A stretch of DNA of 64,000 bases from Sepioteuthis lessoniana. Its lineage: Eukaryota; Mollusca; Cephalopoda; Myopsida; Loliginidae. Positions 1-10,970 of the stretch are shown here, in pieces. Below the pieces are notes generated by a model. It had not been told where the DNA came from. It was given only the letters and a program-made list of their open reading frames with translations, and ran no database searches. The translations under genes and the position numbers were made by a program. Location of the stretch: NCBI GenBank assembly GCA_963585895.1, contig OY757904.1, positions 3,302,578-3,366,577 on the forward strand. Direction: 5' to 3'. Every line of letters begins with the position of its first letter. The first letter of the stretch is position 1.

Positions 1-1651
1 CTAATTTTTTGATGAGTGCTGAAATATTTGTTTTATTACAGTTCAAAATTTAACACAGAAATAATAATTGGTTTATTGGGATCATATTTCTAGTTTTCTT
101 GATGAAGTTGTAAGAGAAATACAGAAAAACTGATAAATGTATTCCTCACCCCCATTTTGTTTTGTTTTTTTAATTGTAAGCAGAAGTTTTACAAATCAGT
201 GAACTGAATTTGGTTTCAAAACATAATTATATGAACCCCAGATTCATAACTTAACAGAAAATATTTCATAAGATGAATAGATATATTTGTTTGTTAACAA
301 AGTAAAGCCTCTTATTTGCAAATGAATAAATGAATTATTTTTAAGATTCAAAATTACCCTAAAAAGAGACACTTTAGAGAAGCACTTTATACAAGCTTAG
401 CTGAAAATTGAAGTTTTCAAAACAAATAAAAAGTGTCCTGATTGAATATTGTTACGTCCGATGCCGACACAAATTTTGGCCGATTATTAGACGTTTGTCA
501 GTGGAGTTCGATAAGTGATTTACTAAGCTGAACTTTATTTGATACATGTTATTTCATGCTGATTTACTTACAAAGTTATTCATTTATTAAGACAGACTAA
601 AAGAAAGTATAGACACAAAGAAGTGTGGATGCTGAGATGACTTTCCAAACACATGATTTTATAAACATTTGATGTTTTTTTAGATAAGTGCAAAGTGGAA
701 TGCGTGTGTCAACTATATGCCATATTTGACGGCTAATGAGACGCGCCTTTTACATCCAAAATGTCCTACAAAACACCCTTCGTCTTATAAGGTTAAAGGT
801 CAGCTTTAGGTTACCGGCAAGTAGAGTTCTTGTGCTGCAGTGATCCTTAAATTAAACCGTAAGTACATCCTCAAATGTAAACAAGGTGACGATCGTATCT
901 ACATCCACAACGGCAACTCATTTCTAAGCTAACAATGCAAAACAGTAGTACTTACCGTTACATCATATAAAATAACAAATCTGGGAGAAATAAGTGACGA
1001 TGCAAGTATATCAATAAACATATTAAGCTTTTTAAATGAAAAAGTATTGGAATTTAATAAGGATCTGAGTACATATTAATCTTTAAGAATGACCTGATTG
1101 TTGGGAGAGCTACAAATATCCGGCGAAAACCTTTCACCTGATATTCTTAGTTTAAATCCGTTTACCTATTTTTTAAATGCCTTTACAAATACCATAGTTT
1201 GATAATACAATAACCTATTACAGAATTACTTTAGAGACTGGTAGTATTTGTTTTCGAAAACATAGAATAATGTGTTATTGTAAAATCTGCTAGTCTTGAG
1301 CAGTACAACAATAAGTGCTATTTGAGTGGAATTGTATGACGGAAATACTGTGTCATCTCCAATCGTCCGTTGTAAAGGTTGCTTGAGCTTGTAATTTGTG
1401 CTTTTTTTTACTATTGTTGTCATGACAGTTGCATATCACAATCAGCGATTGCCGTTTATGTGATCAGTTTTCTGCGTAGAGGAAGCATATGCATAAACCT
1501 AATAGAAACTGATGTTAAAAGATAAATGTCACTTCGCTTACCAAATGGGAGTTATATTGTTTTAGTTGTCTTTTGAAAGGATCAAAATATGGTTAGCTGA
1601 ATTATGAAACCTCTGTTTATTATTGAATAAAGGTTCCTTTAATTGTATAGT
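1..1651. other. AT-rich sequence, no gene recognised
   Basis: No recognisable coding region on either strand. The 450-962 part is slightly richer in GC and is bounded by TGTTACG and CGTTACA, which look like LTR ends. I found no flanking duplication, so it is not annotated as an LTR. Confidence 0.5.
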
Positions 1652-1882
1652 GCCATTTTCTTATTCTAGTATCATTTATTAGGTTAGTATCATTTTCTTA
1701 TTCTGCTATCATTTATTAGGTTGGTACCATTTTCTTATTTTGCTATCATTTATTAGGTTTGTACCATTTCCTCAATCGGGCATCATTTATTAGATTAGTA
1801 CCATTTTCTCATTCTCGTATCATTTATTAGGTTAGTACCATTTTCTCATTCTCGTATCATTTATTAGGTTAGTACCATTTTA
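1652..1882. repeat. 37-bp minisatellite, about 6 copies
   Basis: Units begin at 1652, 1689, 1726, 1763, 1800 and 1837, with a partial unit at 1874. Each contains CATTTATTAGG. The last two full units are identical or nearly so and the first ones have diverged, so expansion looks polarised. A 37-bp period does not keep a reading frame, and no open frame crosses the array. Confidence 0.9.
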
Positions 1883-2814
1883 TCCTGAACTAAGTTTTAA
1901 AAGTTAAACATTCTAAAACATAATAATTTTGGGCTTGATCAAAAAGTAATGGCTTTCACACTCATGCTAAAAGCAAAGGCTTATATAATTCGTTCATCAG
2001 TTACCATGTATTTTTCTCTAACAATATGTTCTTTGTGAGGGGCACCTTTGAAAAGTCGGTAATATTAAAAAATCTATAACATCAAGTGGCAGACAAATCT
2101 GTATTTAGACATAGGGAAATCCTCAACGAAACATTTGAGATTTCTAACTGAAAGTGAATCTTCTATTTCGGAAGTTTCTTCATACTCTCAATTGCATCTT
2201 ATTAAATGTATTCTTATATTTGACTTTGTTAATAACTTGTTTCGATTTAAGAAACTGATTAAATCATTTTTTTCTTTTAAAATAATTTGAAATAAAGACA
2301 TGAAATGATAAAGGAAATTTCCTCTCTAATTAAAAAGCAAAGACTAATGTTATGTTCAGTTAGAACTTAATAATATTAGACGTAAAGGCAAGCAAAAGTT
2401 AAGGGTTTTCCTCCATTTAGTCATCATTTCTAGGTAGAACAAATTAATATACAATCAATGCAGTACCGAATTTATGGTTAAGAAAATTACTCAAAGAAAA
2501 TAATGGTCTCATAAGTAGTAAAGTGTTGCCTGCTTATTTATTTGTATATTTGCTTTGTTTAAAAGCTCTCTTAGTTTGTGCAATCCATTCTTGCTCAGGT
2601 GCGTGATTTCCGAGAATTACCAAACATACATTAGATGTGGTTGTATGTGAGACGGTTAGCAATATTTCTTAGCTAATAGAGGCAGCGTTATTTCCTTTCC
2701 AGAAAGCATTACTTTAAAATTAACATCAGCGGATATAAGTAGACGGGAATTTCATTCGCAGGATGCATTTTCTAAGTTTTTTTTTAATAACGGCACAATC
2801 TATTCGATCATGCA
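1883..2814. other. AT-rich sequence, nothing recognised
   Basis: Neither strand shows a long open frame, a tRNA-like box pair or a repeat shared with the rest of the window. Confidence 0.5.
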
Positions 2815-3051
2815 CACAAACACAAACGTACACACACATTCACACTTCCATATACACATTTACATATAAATACATGCATACATACAGTTATATAGGTATT
2901 TACTTTGCATATCTTTGACTGGTGCAGTGTGAGTTAGTGTGAATGTGTATGTGTGGACGTAAGTGTCTGTGAATGTATGTGTATGTGATTGAATGGATAG
3001 TACAATTGTTTAAAAAAAGACATACGGCTGCACGTGCGTGCGCAAAGACAG

Positions 3052-3094
<43 letters not shown>

Positions 3095-3126
3095 CGTACG
3101 TGCGTGTGTGTGTGCGTGTGTGTGTT
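2815..3126. repeat. CA-rich tract facing a (TG)n microsatellite
   Basis: 2815-2890 is CA-rich on the + strand. 2930-2990 is TG-rich, and 3053-3126 is a long (TG)n run with CG interruptions. The CA-rich and TG-rich parts are complementary, so the region could fold on itself or form Z-DNA. Predicted proteins here (CVCVCV, HTHTHT) are translations of the repeat and not genes. Confidence 0.85.
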
Positions 3127-3444
3127 TTCATCTACGAATCATGTATCGATTTACCTTCAGTATCGATTTCTGGAATCCAAGATGTATTGTTTTATAATCA
3201 ATCGTTCCAGGTTGTGTTCCTTTGCGTCGAGGTAAGTAATAAATAAACTCATCGATATTCGCCTGCGTTTCCTCAACGTTTTCAATATTTTTCATTCATT
3301 TCGAACAGGTTCTTTTTTACGGTTGGAATGTTTTGTTGTGTTCCGCAACTTTAAAAATAGCGATTTAAAAATACCTCAATGACACAACTAATTACTTATG
3401 AAATTAATTCTTTATATAAGAAAGAACCTTCTTAGTTGATATAA

Positions 3445-4011
3445 ACGGATTGATTGATTAACTGGCTGATTGATTTTAACGGCATGTCAACCCGTCTATA
3501 GTTATTTTATGCCTAAAGTTTAGGAAATTGCGTTCATGGTAGATTTATCTTTACATTTTTTCGTGTTGTTATTTCTTAAGTGTCATTGCACACAGTTAAA
3601 TAATATCAAGTATTCCCATCTAATGCTAACAATTATATGGCTTCAAGAAATTATATCTATTTAATGATAGTCATTTGTCTGCACACAGATGTGTACTTTC
3701 AAGTAACTAATAATAAGCCATACTAAACAAGTATAGCAACCAGTAATTATACTTAAAACAAATAATTTACTTACATGGTATCAAGTATTCCAATCAAAAA
3801 CGAATATTTTAAGACAGCTTTATTTGACCCAATTATGAGACCCTAATTGGTGCTGCCATTCCGGGTCAGAGTGTATCTGGGAGTAAGGGCAATAAAGGGG
3901 TACTTGATATTCCCCAAAGCTCTAGAACTGAATCCTGACCATCAGATGCAGTTCAGCGTGATAGAGAAGACACTTGTTTTTTTTTGTGGTGGAGTCTTAC
4001 ATTTGTGCAGA
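3445..4011 (-). mobile_element. SINE-B copy 1 (composite retroposon)
   Basis: On the - strand the order is a conserved head module (about 3840-4010, including TTGCCCTTACTCCC), then degenerate units of the 71-bp repeat (about 3590-3800), then the terminal module that reads as GTTGACATGCCGTTAAAA near 3480, followed by an ATCAATC-type tail. The same order occurs at 9.4, 29.8 and 61.1 kb. The head runs directly into the 39-bp minisatellite that begins at 4012. Family and order are seen in the sequence; non-autonomous retroposon status is inferred. Confidence 0.6.
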
Positions 4012-4305
4012 GGATACAATCAGTATATAGAGATAGGGAACACTTAAAGAGGATTCAATCAGTATATAGAGATAGGGAACACTTAAAGAGGATACAATCA
4101 GTATATAGAGATAGGGAACACTTAAAGAGGATACAATCAGTATATAGAGATAGGGAACACTTAAAGAGGATTCAATCAGTATATAGAGATCGGGAACACT
4201 TAAAGAGGATTCAATCAGTATATAGAGATAGGGAACACTTAAAGAGGATTCTATCAGTGTATAGAGATAGGGAACACTTAAAGAGGATTCAATCAGTGTA
4301 TTTCT
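4012..4305 (+). repeat. 39-bp minisatellite, 7.5 copies, open reading frame
   Basis: Units start at 4012, 4051, 4090, 4129, 4168, 4207 and 4246, with a partial unit at 4285. They are nearly identical, with a few single-base changes. Because 39 is a multiple of three, the + strand stays open from 3984 to 4400 and would encode the 13-residue unit RIQSVYRDREHLK seven times. The first part of the unit matches the SINE-B head sequence, so the array seems to have grown from the edge of the SINE. I do not consider the open frame a gene. Confidence 0.9.
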
Positions 4306-5221
4306 TAATGCAAATAACAGGACAGCCTTCTTGGTTGATATTCATAGAAAACAAAAATGTGAAATTCATCAAGTGGTCAAATGCCTTTTCTGACTATTAA
4401 TTCTTGTATAAATTCAATCAAGTTGAAATCAAGTGAATTACCAGATGTTTGTCTTCATGGAACATATTCCACATACTTTCTCTCAACCTAAGAGTGCAAT
4501 TCATATAATCCAAGACGAGAAGATACCTATTAAAGATTTTTTCCTTTATCTCTTTAAACTCGAACCCACCAACACGTTTTGATACATTTGCTTTGTGTCT
4601 TGTTAAAACATCCGATAGTTGTTATTTACCAAGTTTTGCTTCGTCTAGGACACAGGTTCTTGAGTCCTTACGGTACCTGTTCTTTCTAAGTGGTCACCCA
4701 TCTAAGAACAACAGGCTCATTGTTGCTTAACTTTGATTATCTAGCAGAAACTGTCACTTTCAGCGTAACTTAACCGAAAGCAACCCATTTTTAGTCGTTT
4801 ATATATACATGAATATTTACGGAGAAGATGCCTATTAAGTTAAAAACTATTCATTCATTATCGGTTTGACACAGATACAATTACGAGTTGGGTACTTGAT
4901 TTGCCTTTTTAATTAAGTAGAGATTCACTTATCACCAAAACTAGCAATTTCCGCTGTTTCTAACAGGATTATAATGTCAATAAACGTAAATGACAAGAAA
5001 GACAAAGTAGAAAAAATGCAGATACATAATTTTAAATTCGTGACAGATAAACTTTCTTATATATTCACTCAATTGCGTATTTCTCCTGATTCGGGATATT
5101 TCAGCAATTAAGCAAATGTCAATATAGAACAATTAATGCCTTTTTCCTTAAAATCTACAATAAAAATATTCTAGTCAAGTAAATATAAATAATTTTATAT
5201 ATGTTTTTACCGAAATCCTCT
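4306..5221. other. AT-rich sequence, nothing recognised
   Basis: No coding signal, tRNA-like promoter or shared repeat was identified. Confidence 0.45.
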
Positions 5222-5495
5222 TTCGCAGGTAAGACGTGGCACAAAGTTAATCTTTTAGCGGAGTAAAGCTGATTGGAATTCAGTTTTGCTTCTCTAAGAG
5301 TTTTTGATTAATCAAAGCTAAAGAACCCAGTCTGCCCTATTATTTATCCATGAATTTGGATGGAGCTTAGGAGATGGATTTATGCCTTTCCCGAGGACAT
5401 AAGGCGAAATGAAACGCAAACCGCCTCGTCTAGGATTTGAACTCAAATCACTGATTTCATTTCCTGTGACGATAATCGTTACGCTAAATGCACCT
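5222..5495 (-). mobile_element. SINE-A copy 1 (tRNA-derived)
   Basis: Read on the - strand, the head has an A-box-like TTTAGCGTAACGATTA and a B-box-like GAGTTCAAATCC, followed by a body containing GGGCAGACTGGGTTC and ending near the TTTAAGC-type tail. This is the layout of a tRNA-derived, pol III-transcribed SINE. The same body recurs at ten other places. It carries point changes throughout and is a dead copy. Confidence 0.7.
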
Positions 5496-7689
5496 TGTAT
5501 AATGATGTACCAGTGTGAATTAATGTTACCAGAATTACACATTAACATTTTTCAATCTATCTATTTGAGTATATTCCATGATGTGTACTTATTAAACTGG
5601 TCTTTGTTTTAAGATTGAAAGCATGTATCTAAATGTCAACAATTCATCCAAACTCCCAAGCGAAATTAATTTTAATCATCAAGTGAAATACATTTTTTAT
5701 TCCGTGAGTTTCCATTTTAGTAGTCTATTCCGTTGGAAACTAAAGTAAAAATTAATGTTTGTTTGTCTAATTTTCAATTTCGTCCGCAACACTGAGAGAA
5801 CGATTGAATTTTTAATGATTCTTTGTTCCATATTTGATTAATCTTTTTAATGGTCTATTAAAGAAGGAATACACTAATTGTCATTAAATAAAGTTCATTT
5901 TAAATTGTTTCTAACATAAAGACAATTTTAAAAGGGATACTTTTGAATCAAGCAAAGTTATTATTGTGTAAGATAAGGCAAATTCAAAGGTATCAACATT
6001 TTTCTCATATCAAAATTCGATTCATAGTTGAAAATAACACATCATACAATTTTAAAAAATTACACAAGAATCAGTGCATCAAGAAAATTCTTCGATTCAT
6101 TTATCCAATTTCTACTGGGGGTGGGATTTGTTCGAATCAAATTTCTTCTTTTTGTTGTCAAATGTGGCAACGTCATAGAATTTTGTATGACACTATTTCA
6201 TTCCTGCAACCTTCAACATTCTGTGCCATTTCTTTTTGTTTGCGAAAAGTCTGAGAGTAATCATAAAGCAAAAAATCACGTGTGTAACAGTAACTTATAT
6301 TTTCATTGCCAAATAACTTATAGGTATAAATAATGTGATTTTAATTTAGTTAATTTCATAAACTTTTAGCATGGTTATCTGTGAAACTGGGCACAGATCT
6401 GTTTCCTTATACACTAAACTTAAATTAAGTTTTCCATGTCACAGTTTTCTTATAAATTACGTAATGTTTCAGGAAATGGGTATCCTTGCCAGCTTTTATG
6501 ATCAAATAATTGATGCTTTTCTGTGCTATCCAATTTGTTCTGTCATTTTCTTATTTCAGATATTCTGCTCAATATTTGCAATCATCGTTTTCTTATTAGT
6601 TAATTTCAGGTAAATATAATGAGAATCATTATTGACGTAAGAAATTATACGCTGAACAACAAATTTATATTAAAGAAAGGAAATTATATCCTAATCAAGT
6701 TGAAGTAAAATCTTTAGTTTCTAGTCAGTAAACCATGACATCGTTTTCTAAAACTGTCTAAATATCAGACAAAGAAAAAAGATTTTAAAATGTTTAGTTT
6801 TAATGAACCTAAAGCCTCGAAAAGATACTCAGTGATTCTAATTTCTGAACGTGAATCAGTGACTTTGTCTGCAAGTGCTTTCCAGAACAATGTAGACAAA
6901 TCTCATGAGCCTCAATATTTAAATATACGCTCAACGAATTCTCAATATACAATCGTTTTATTGATTTCATTTCGATCACGCAAAACAATAGTATTTTAAG
7001 ATATTAGCTATTTTGCTTGATTATTTCCTTATATGAATTCTAGTCAAGTTAAATATAACACCGATAAATTCTTTTATTGACATTACATGATAAATATCCA
7101 TTTATAAAAGAAAACATTAAACTGCGTAAGTGCACATGTCAAATTATGAAAGAGAACTGTTATCTATTGCTAAAGACACGGCATTTTACTCTTTATACAT
7201 CTGAATAGAAATACTGTTTTTTCAAATACTTTGATAATCATTTCTTACAAGCTGCTGGACTTTGTGTTTAATTATTTCTTCAAATGTCACTTCTTCATGC
7301 CAGTCTGTCTTTCACCCATTTTCACCATAAATCTTATTTCTTAGTAAGAAATGCATTCAAATGAAATGTGGGTAATTTTTGCTTTACATTGGCACTAAGA
7401 TTTTCATTTGGACAATGGAATGTTAGTCTTACAGACTGACAAAAAAATCAGGCACGAAATTCGCAAGCTTTTCCCGAAGGAAATTAGATTAAATACTAAC
7501 AATTGTGAAATACAGTCATAAGAAATTTTAAGTTGTCTGTGATACAAAATATACATGAGACATTTATCGTATTTCTTAGTCTTGAATCAATTAAAAAATG
7601 TTACTTTTATTTGCTTGTTTTTCTATGGAATTTTGATAAATTTTGCCCTAAATCTGTTTATGGGATGCGTTGAGTATAAAATAATTTAA
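5496..7689. other. AT-rich sequence, no gene recognised
   Basis: A few open frames of 60-100 codons exist (5943-6333, 6371-6613), but they overlap in different frames, lack recognisable domains and have AT-driven composition. I regard them as chance. Confidence 0.45.
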
Positions 7690-8090
7690 TCATTCCCTCA
7701 AAGGGACTTTGAAAGTAGTGCCTTTCTATTTATTTCTGCAGAAACAACAAGAAGCGTAGAAAGCAAAATAACGTCTTTGGATAGAGCAAGTTTTCAGCTA
7801 CAAAAATGTTTCCTCATAGTGCCTACCATTGGCTATGTTTTCTCAATGATGCATGCCGAACTCATAAAAAACTTGCTCCTGCGGAGGCGATCCACTTTTT
7901 TTACGGCTGTGACGATGAGGTCATTGTCAGGAAAATGATTTTTGTGTAGTCCACCTTTCATCGGCTCGATTCGTGCAGATGTGTTAATGGAGTCGCTTGT
8001 CATTTTATGGATTGTCATTGGTGTTGAATGTAGCTTGTGACCTATATTGCTGAAACGCATTCCCCACTGTCTAACTGTGATCACATCCAT
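7690..8090 (-). pseudogene. mariner-like transposase remnant, internally deleted
   Basis: An 85-codon frame (8090-7833) starts with MDVITVRQWGMRF, resembling the helix-turn-helix entry of SETMAR-type mariner transposases. It then passes to KNHFPDNDLIVTAVKK, which resembles the C-terminal part. The central catalytic DD(D/E) region is missing, so the copy looks internally deleted. Downstream bases to about 7690 look like the usual sequence after the stop. The family call rests on remembered motif similarity; no terminal repeats were located. Confidence 0.45.
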
Positions 8091-8387
8091 AGTTTGATGA
8101 CCGTAACTTTACATTTAACAAAGATGAATGAAAATGATATTCTTTTGTTTTCATGTCAGAAGCTATTTTACCAGACTGTTACTCAGTTGGTATCCGTTAT
8201 AAGGCAAAATAAATAATGTTTTATTGGAGGGAAGATTCATCAATTACTATTATACGATCATCATCCACCTTTCATGCTATGGGGCCACCTAATAAAGTAG
8301 AAGATATTAATTTTTTTAATAAGCCTTTGACAGATGTGCTATACAGGGCATTGTAAATCGCTGGCAAAAAGGCAAAATAAATAGTTG

Positions 8388-8670
8388 TATTTACCCAACC
8401 CCTCCGACACGAGCAGAATGCAACACATAGTCAGTTTTTTAAGCGAAGTACAACTGCTTTGAATTTAGAGTTTTCCTTTTCTTGGATTGGTTGCCATTCT
8501 AAGGTTAAAGAGCACAGTCTGCCCTACTATTCACTCATAATTGGAGGGAACATAGTTGGAGTCATACTAATGGTATTAGCGTTATGTGAGATGCAAACAG
8601 TCTAATCAAGGATTTGTATTCAGCTCGCTGGGTTCATTTCCTCAAACGATAACCATTGCTTGGCAAATGG
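8388..8670 (-). mobile_element. SINE-A copy 2
   Basis: The - strand order is the tRNA-like head (about 8670-8600), the body with GGGCAGACTGTGCTC, and the 3' end CGGAGGGGTTGGGTAAATAC. The GGTTGGGTAAATA end is shared with copies 5, 7 and 11 and probably defines the family 3' terminus. The B box is decayed. Confidence 0.7.
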
Positions 8671-8731
8671 TAGAGATTATGTTGAAATATAATATGTTGA
8701 AATATAATATGTTGATTATGTTGAAATATAA
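8669..8731. repeat. short tandem repeat of ATGTTGAAATATA
   Basis: Three imperfect copies of TATGTTGAAATATAA lie immediately outside the tRNA-like head of SINE-A copy 2. A short AT-rich expansion; no function is suggested. Confidence 0.7.
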
Positions 8732-9435
8732 TGTTTGTAGTTAAAAACTTCCTTTATCAAACGGTGTTATTGTGCTCACTATGTCGTAGTTTTTGTGGAA
8801 ATAAACGGTAGCCATTTCTTTTGTAGTGTTTATAGTAGCATATTGTATTGTAGTTAATATTTATGCAAAGGATCATTTATCCTAGAATTATTTCTACTAT
8901 TAACTTTGGAGCATCATGTAGAGGCTTTGAGAAATAGAGCAGTAATGTTGAAAAGGATCGCAATAATCGGCTTTATCGATCAAGCATATTAGTTAACCGG
9001 TCGATGATTTTTATTTCATATACATACAATAATTTCATTTGCTTATTCATTGCTGACGTATAAGTCATTTTTAGAGGCAGAGATACCAGTTTTACTTTAG
9101 AAATTACCATTATATAACATGAACTTCGCGATAGTTAATCCCGAGACAGGCTAAATAGGTGATTGTCAAAACTCAACGAGTCAAGAAAGTAAATGTATTT
9201 GTAGGTAAATTGTTGGCTTGAGTAAACATTTCGGATAAGATTTACTCTGTGGACACATGTTAAAAATACTATGCCAACAAAGGTAAATCCTAAAGTTAAT
9301 CACTGAGCGGGCAACACTTTCGGTTCGAAGATATTTTTAACAAGGCATTAAAATAACACCACTAAAGCAACACTGAACTTGATTCCACAGAAAACTTATC
9401 GTTGGTATCTACAAGATATTGCGTATCGAAATGAA
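8732..9435. other. AT-rich sequence, nothing recognised
   Basis: No feature could be supported on either strand. Confidence 0.45.
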
Positions 9436-9735
9436 TATATGATTGATTCATTTTAACAACATGTCAACACATCTACGGTTATTTGATGCTTAGAAGTAAA
9501 TGAATTGCGTTTATTGAACATTACTATTTACATTTTTTTTTTTATCGAATTCAAATAGTTTTTAAACTGATCCATTTAAGACTTAGATAAGACTCTAACA
9601 TATCCTACCATACCTGGTCAGAGCGGACCTAACAATAATGATAATGAAGGCGTACTCTATACTCGTCAATGCTAAAGGCGTACTCCTCAGTGCTGGTGCC
9701 TCAACATTAGATGCAGTTTAGAGTCATACCCATAA
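9436..9735 (-). mobile_element. SINE-B copy 2
   Basis: The - strand has a head module (about 9735-9600, with CGCTCTGACCAGG) and the terminal module (GTTGACATGTTGTTAAAA near 9460). The 71-bp units that separate these modules in other copies are almost absent, so this is a short-array variant of the same composite element. An extra internal duplication involving AAAGGCGTACTC lies near 9650-9685. Confidence 0.5.
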
Positions 9736-10429
9736 CACTCCTTTTTAGCTGGAAAAATATGGAATATATTTTAACGTTACTTCATTCTGTTATAGAAATG
9801 TTTAATTCAATGGTTTTCCTTCCATTCAAAATGAAACAGAAGTCATTATGCAAAATAGACTGGTGCAGGGAAATACGAAACACTGACGACTCTCCGTTGT
9901 TCAGGTACGAAATGTTTATTAACATCTTGACTTTAGTTTTTCGACACGAGGAGAGAGAGAGACACACAATTTTTACTATGCTGACTGTACTATCTGACCC
10001 AACAAACGAGCATCCTGTAGCCCCCAGCTGGACTGGCCCGGCCCAGAGTCAGATTTCAACTAACGTTTTTTTCTAAATCACCAAATTCTCAGCCCATTGC
10101 TTCCGGGCATGACGTCATTCACACCCCAGTAACATTTCCTATCTGGGGGTTTTATTATGACATTGGTGATTGTTATATCCTCTACACGCGAGCGCGAACT
10201 GTACTCAATATGTGTGCACCTGCACTAAGAGCTGAATAGTTCAAAGCCTAACCAAACCGAATGATAAAATATAATTAACGAAAAATGATTAATATAAAAA
10301 AATCATTCCGTAATTATATAACAATTATATTGTAATGATAAAAACAAAATAATTCCAACACTTGATTTTTTTCACTGTACAATTTTTATTATGTATGTCC
10401 AGTTCATAAAAGTTATCGCTCAACTTGTA
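9736..10429. other. unclassified, locally GC-richer
   Basis: A 121-codon + frame (9711-10076) runs out of SINE-B and has no recognisable domain. The 10000-10260 part is clearly GC-richer than its surroundings (CGCGAGCGCG, CCCGGCCC) and may belong to an unrecognised element, but I could not place it. Confidence 0.35.
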
Positions 10430-10970
10430 GTTTTATTCATTTAGGCTTGATTATATCATGAATGAAAAATTCTGTTTGGCACATTTCTTGACTGTTCGAT
10501 TTTTTCATTATATTCACTCAATTTATTTGATATTGAAGTCTTAATTTATCTTTCTTGTATTCCTGTATGACTATTTTCCAGAATATATTTTTGCTTTGCT
10601 GTTTGTTTTCTACAAAATCAATGTTGTTTTCATGGCTGTGACATTGGTTACGTAAATTTGATTTTCAGAAGAAAATTATCAGGTCTGCTTTTCCGAAAGA
10701 CAAGAAATAAAATTGTTAGATTTAAATCAGTTTTGCCAACATCAGTAAATATTTTTGTGGTCGATTTGCAGTTTGAATTTGACAACTCATTAAGAATTTC
10801 AATGTGAAAAACAAAATTTTGCTTTTCACTAATTCAGGAAGTTTACAATATTTACCGAGTCATCAGTAAATAATGACAATTTATCCATCACGAAAAATGA
10901 TTAATTTAAAATAGATTTTTAAGTTTGATAAATTGTTACTCAGTATAATTCATTATAAAGCAAAATTAAT
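10430..10970 (+). repeat. unclassified repeat E, first copy
   Basis: This stretch matches the reverse complement of about 20520-20930 over several hundred bases at visibly high identity; shared words include TTCCTGTATGACTATTTTCC and GACATTGGTTACGTAAATTT. It contains about 50 bp that the other copy lacks. No coding frame or tRNA-like head is visible. The two copies form an inverted pair about 10 kb apart. Confidence 0.8.

Noticed and set aside
5943..6613. Cluster of overlapping 80-103-codon frames considered as exons
   Set aside because: They overlap in different frames, have no domain or codon bias, and no convincing splice context was seen.
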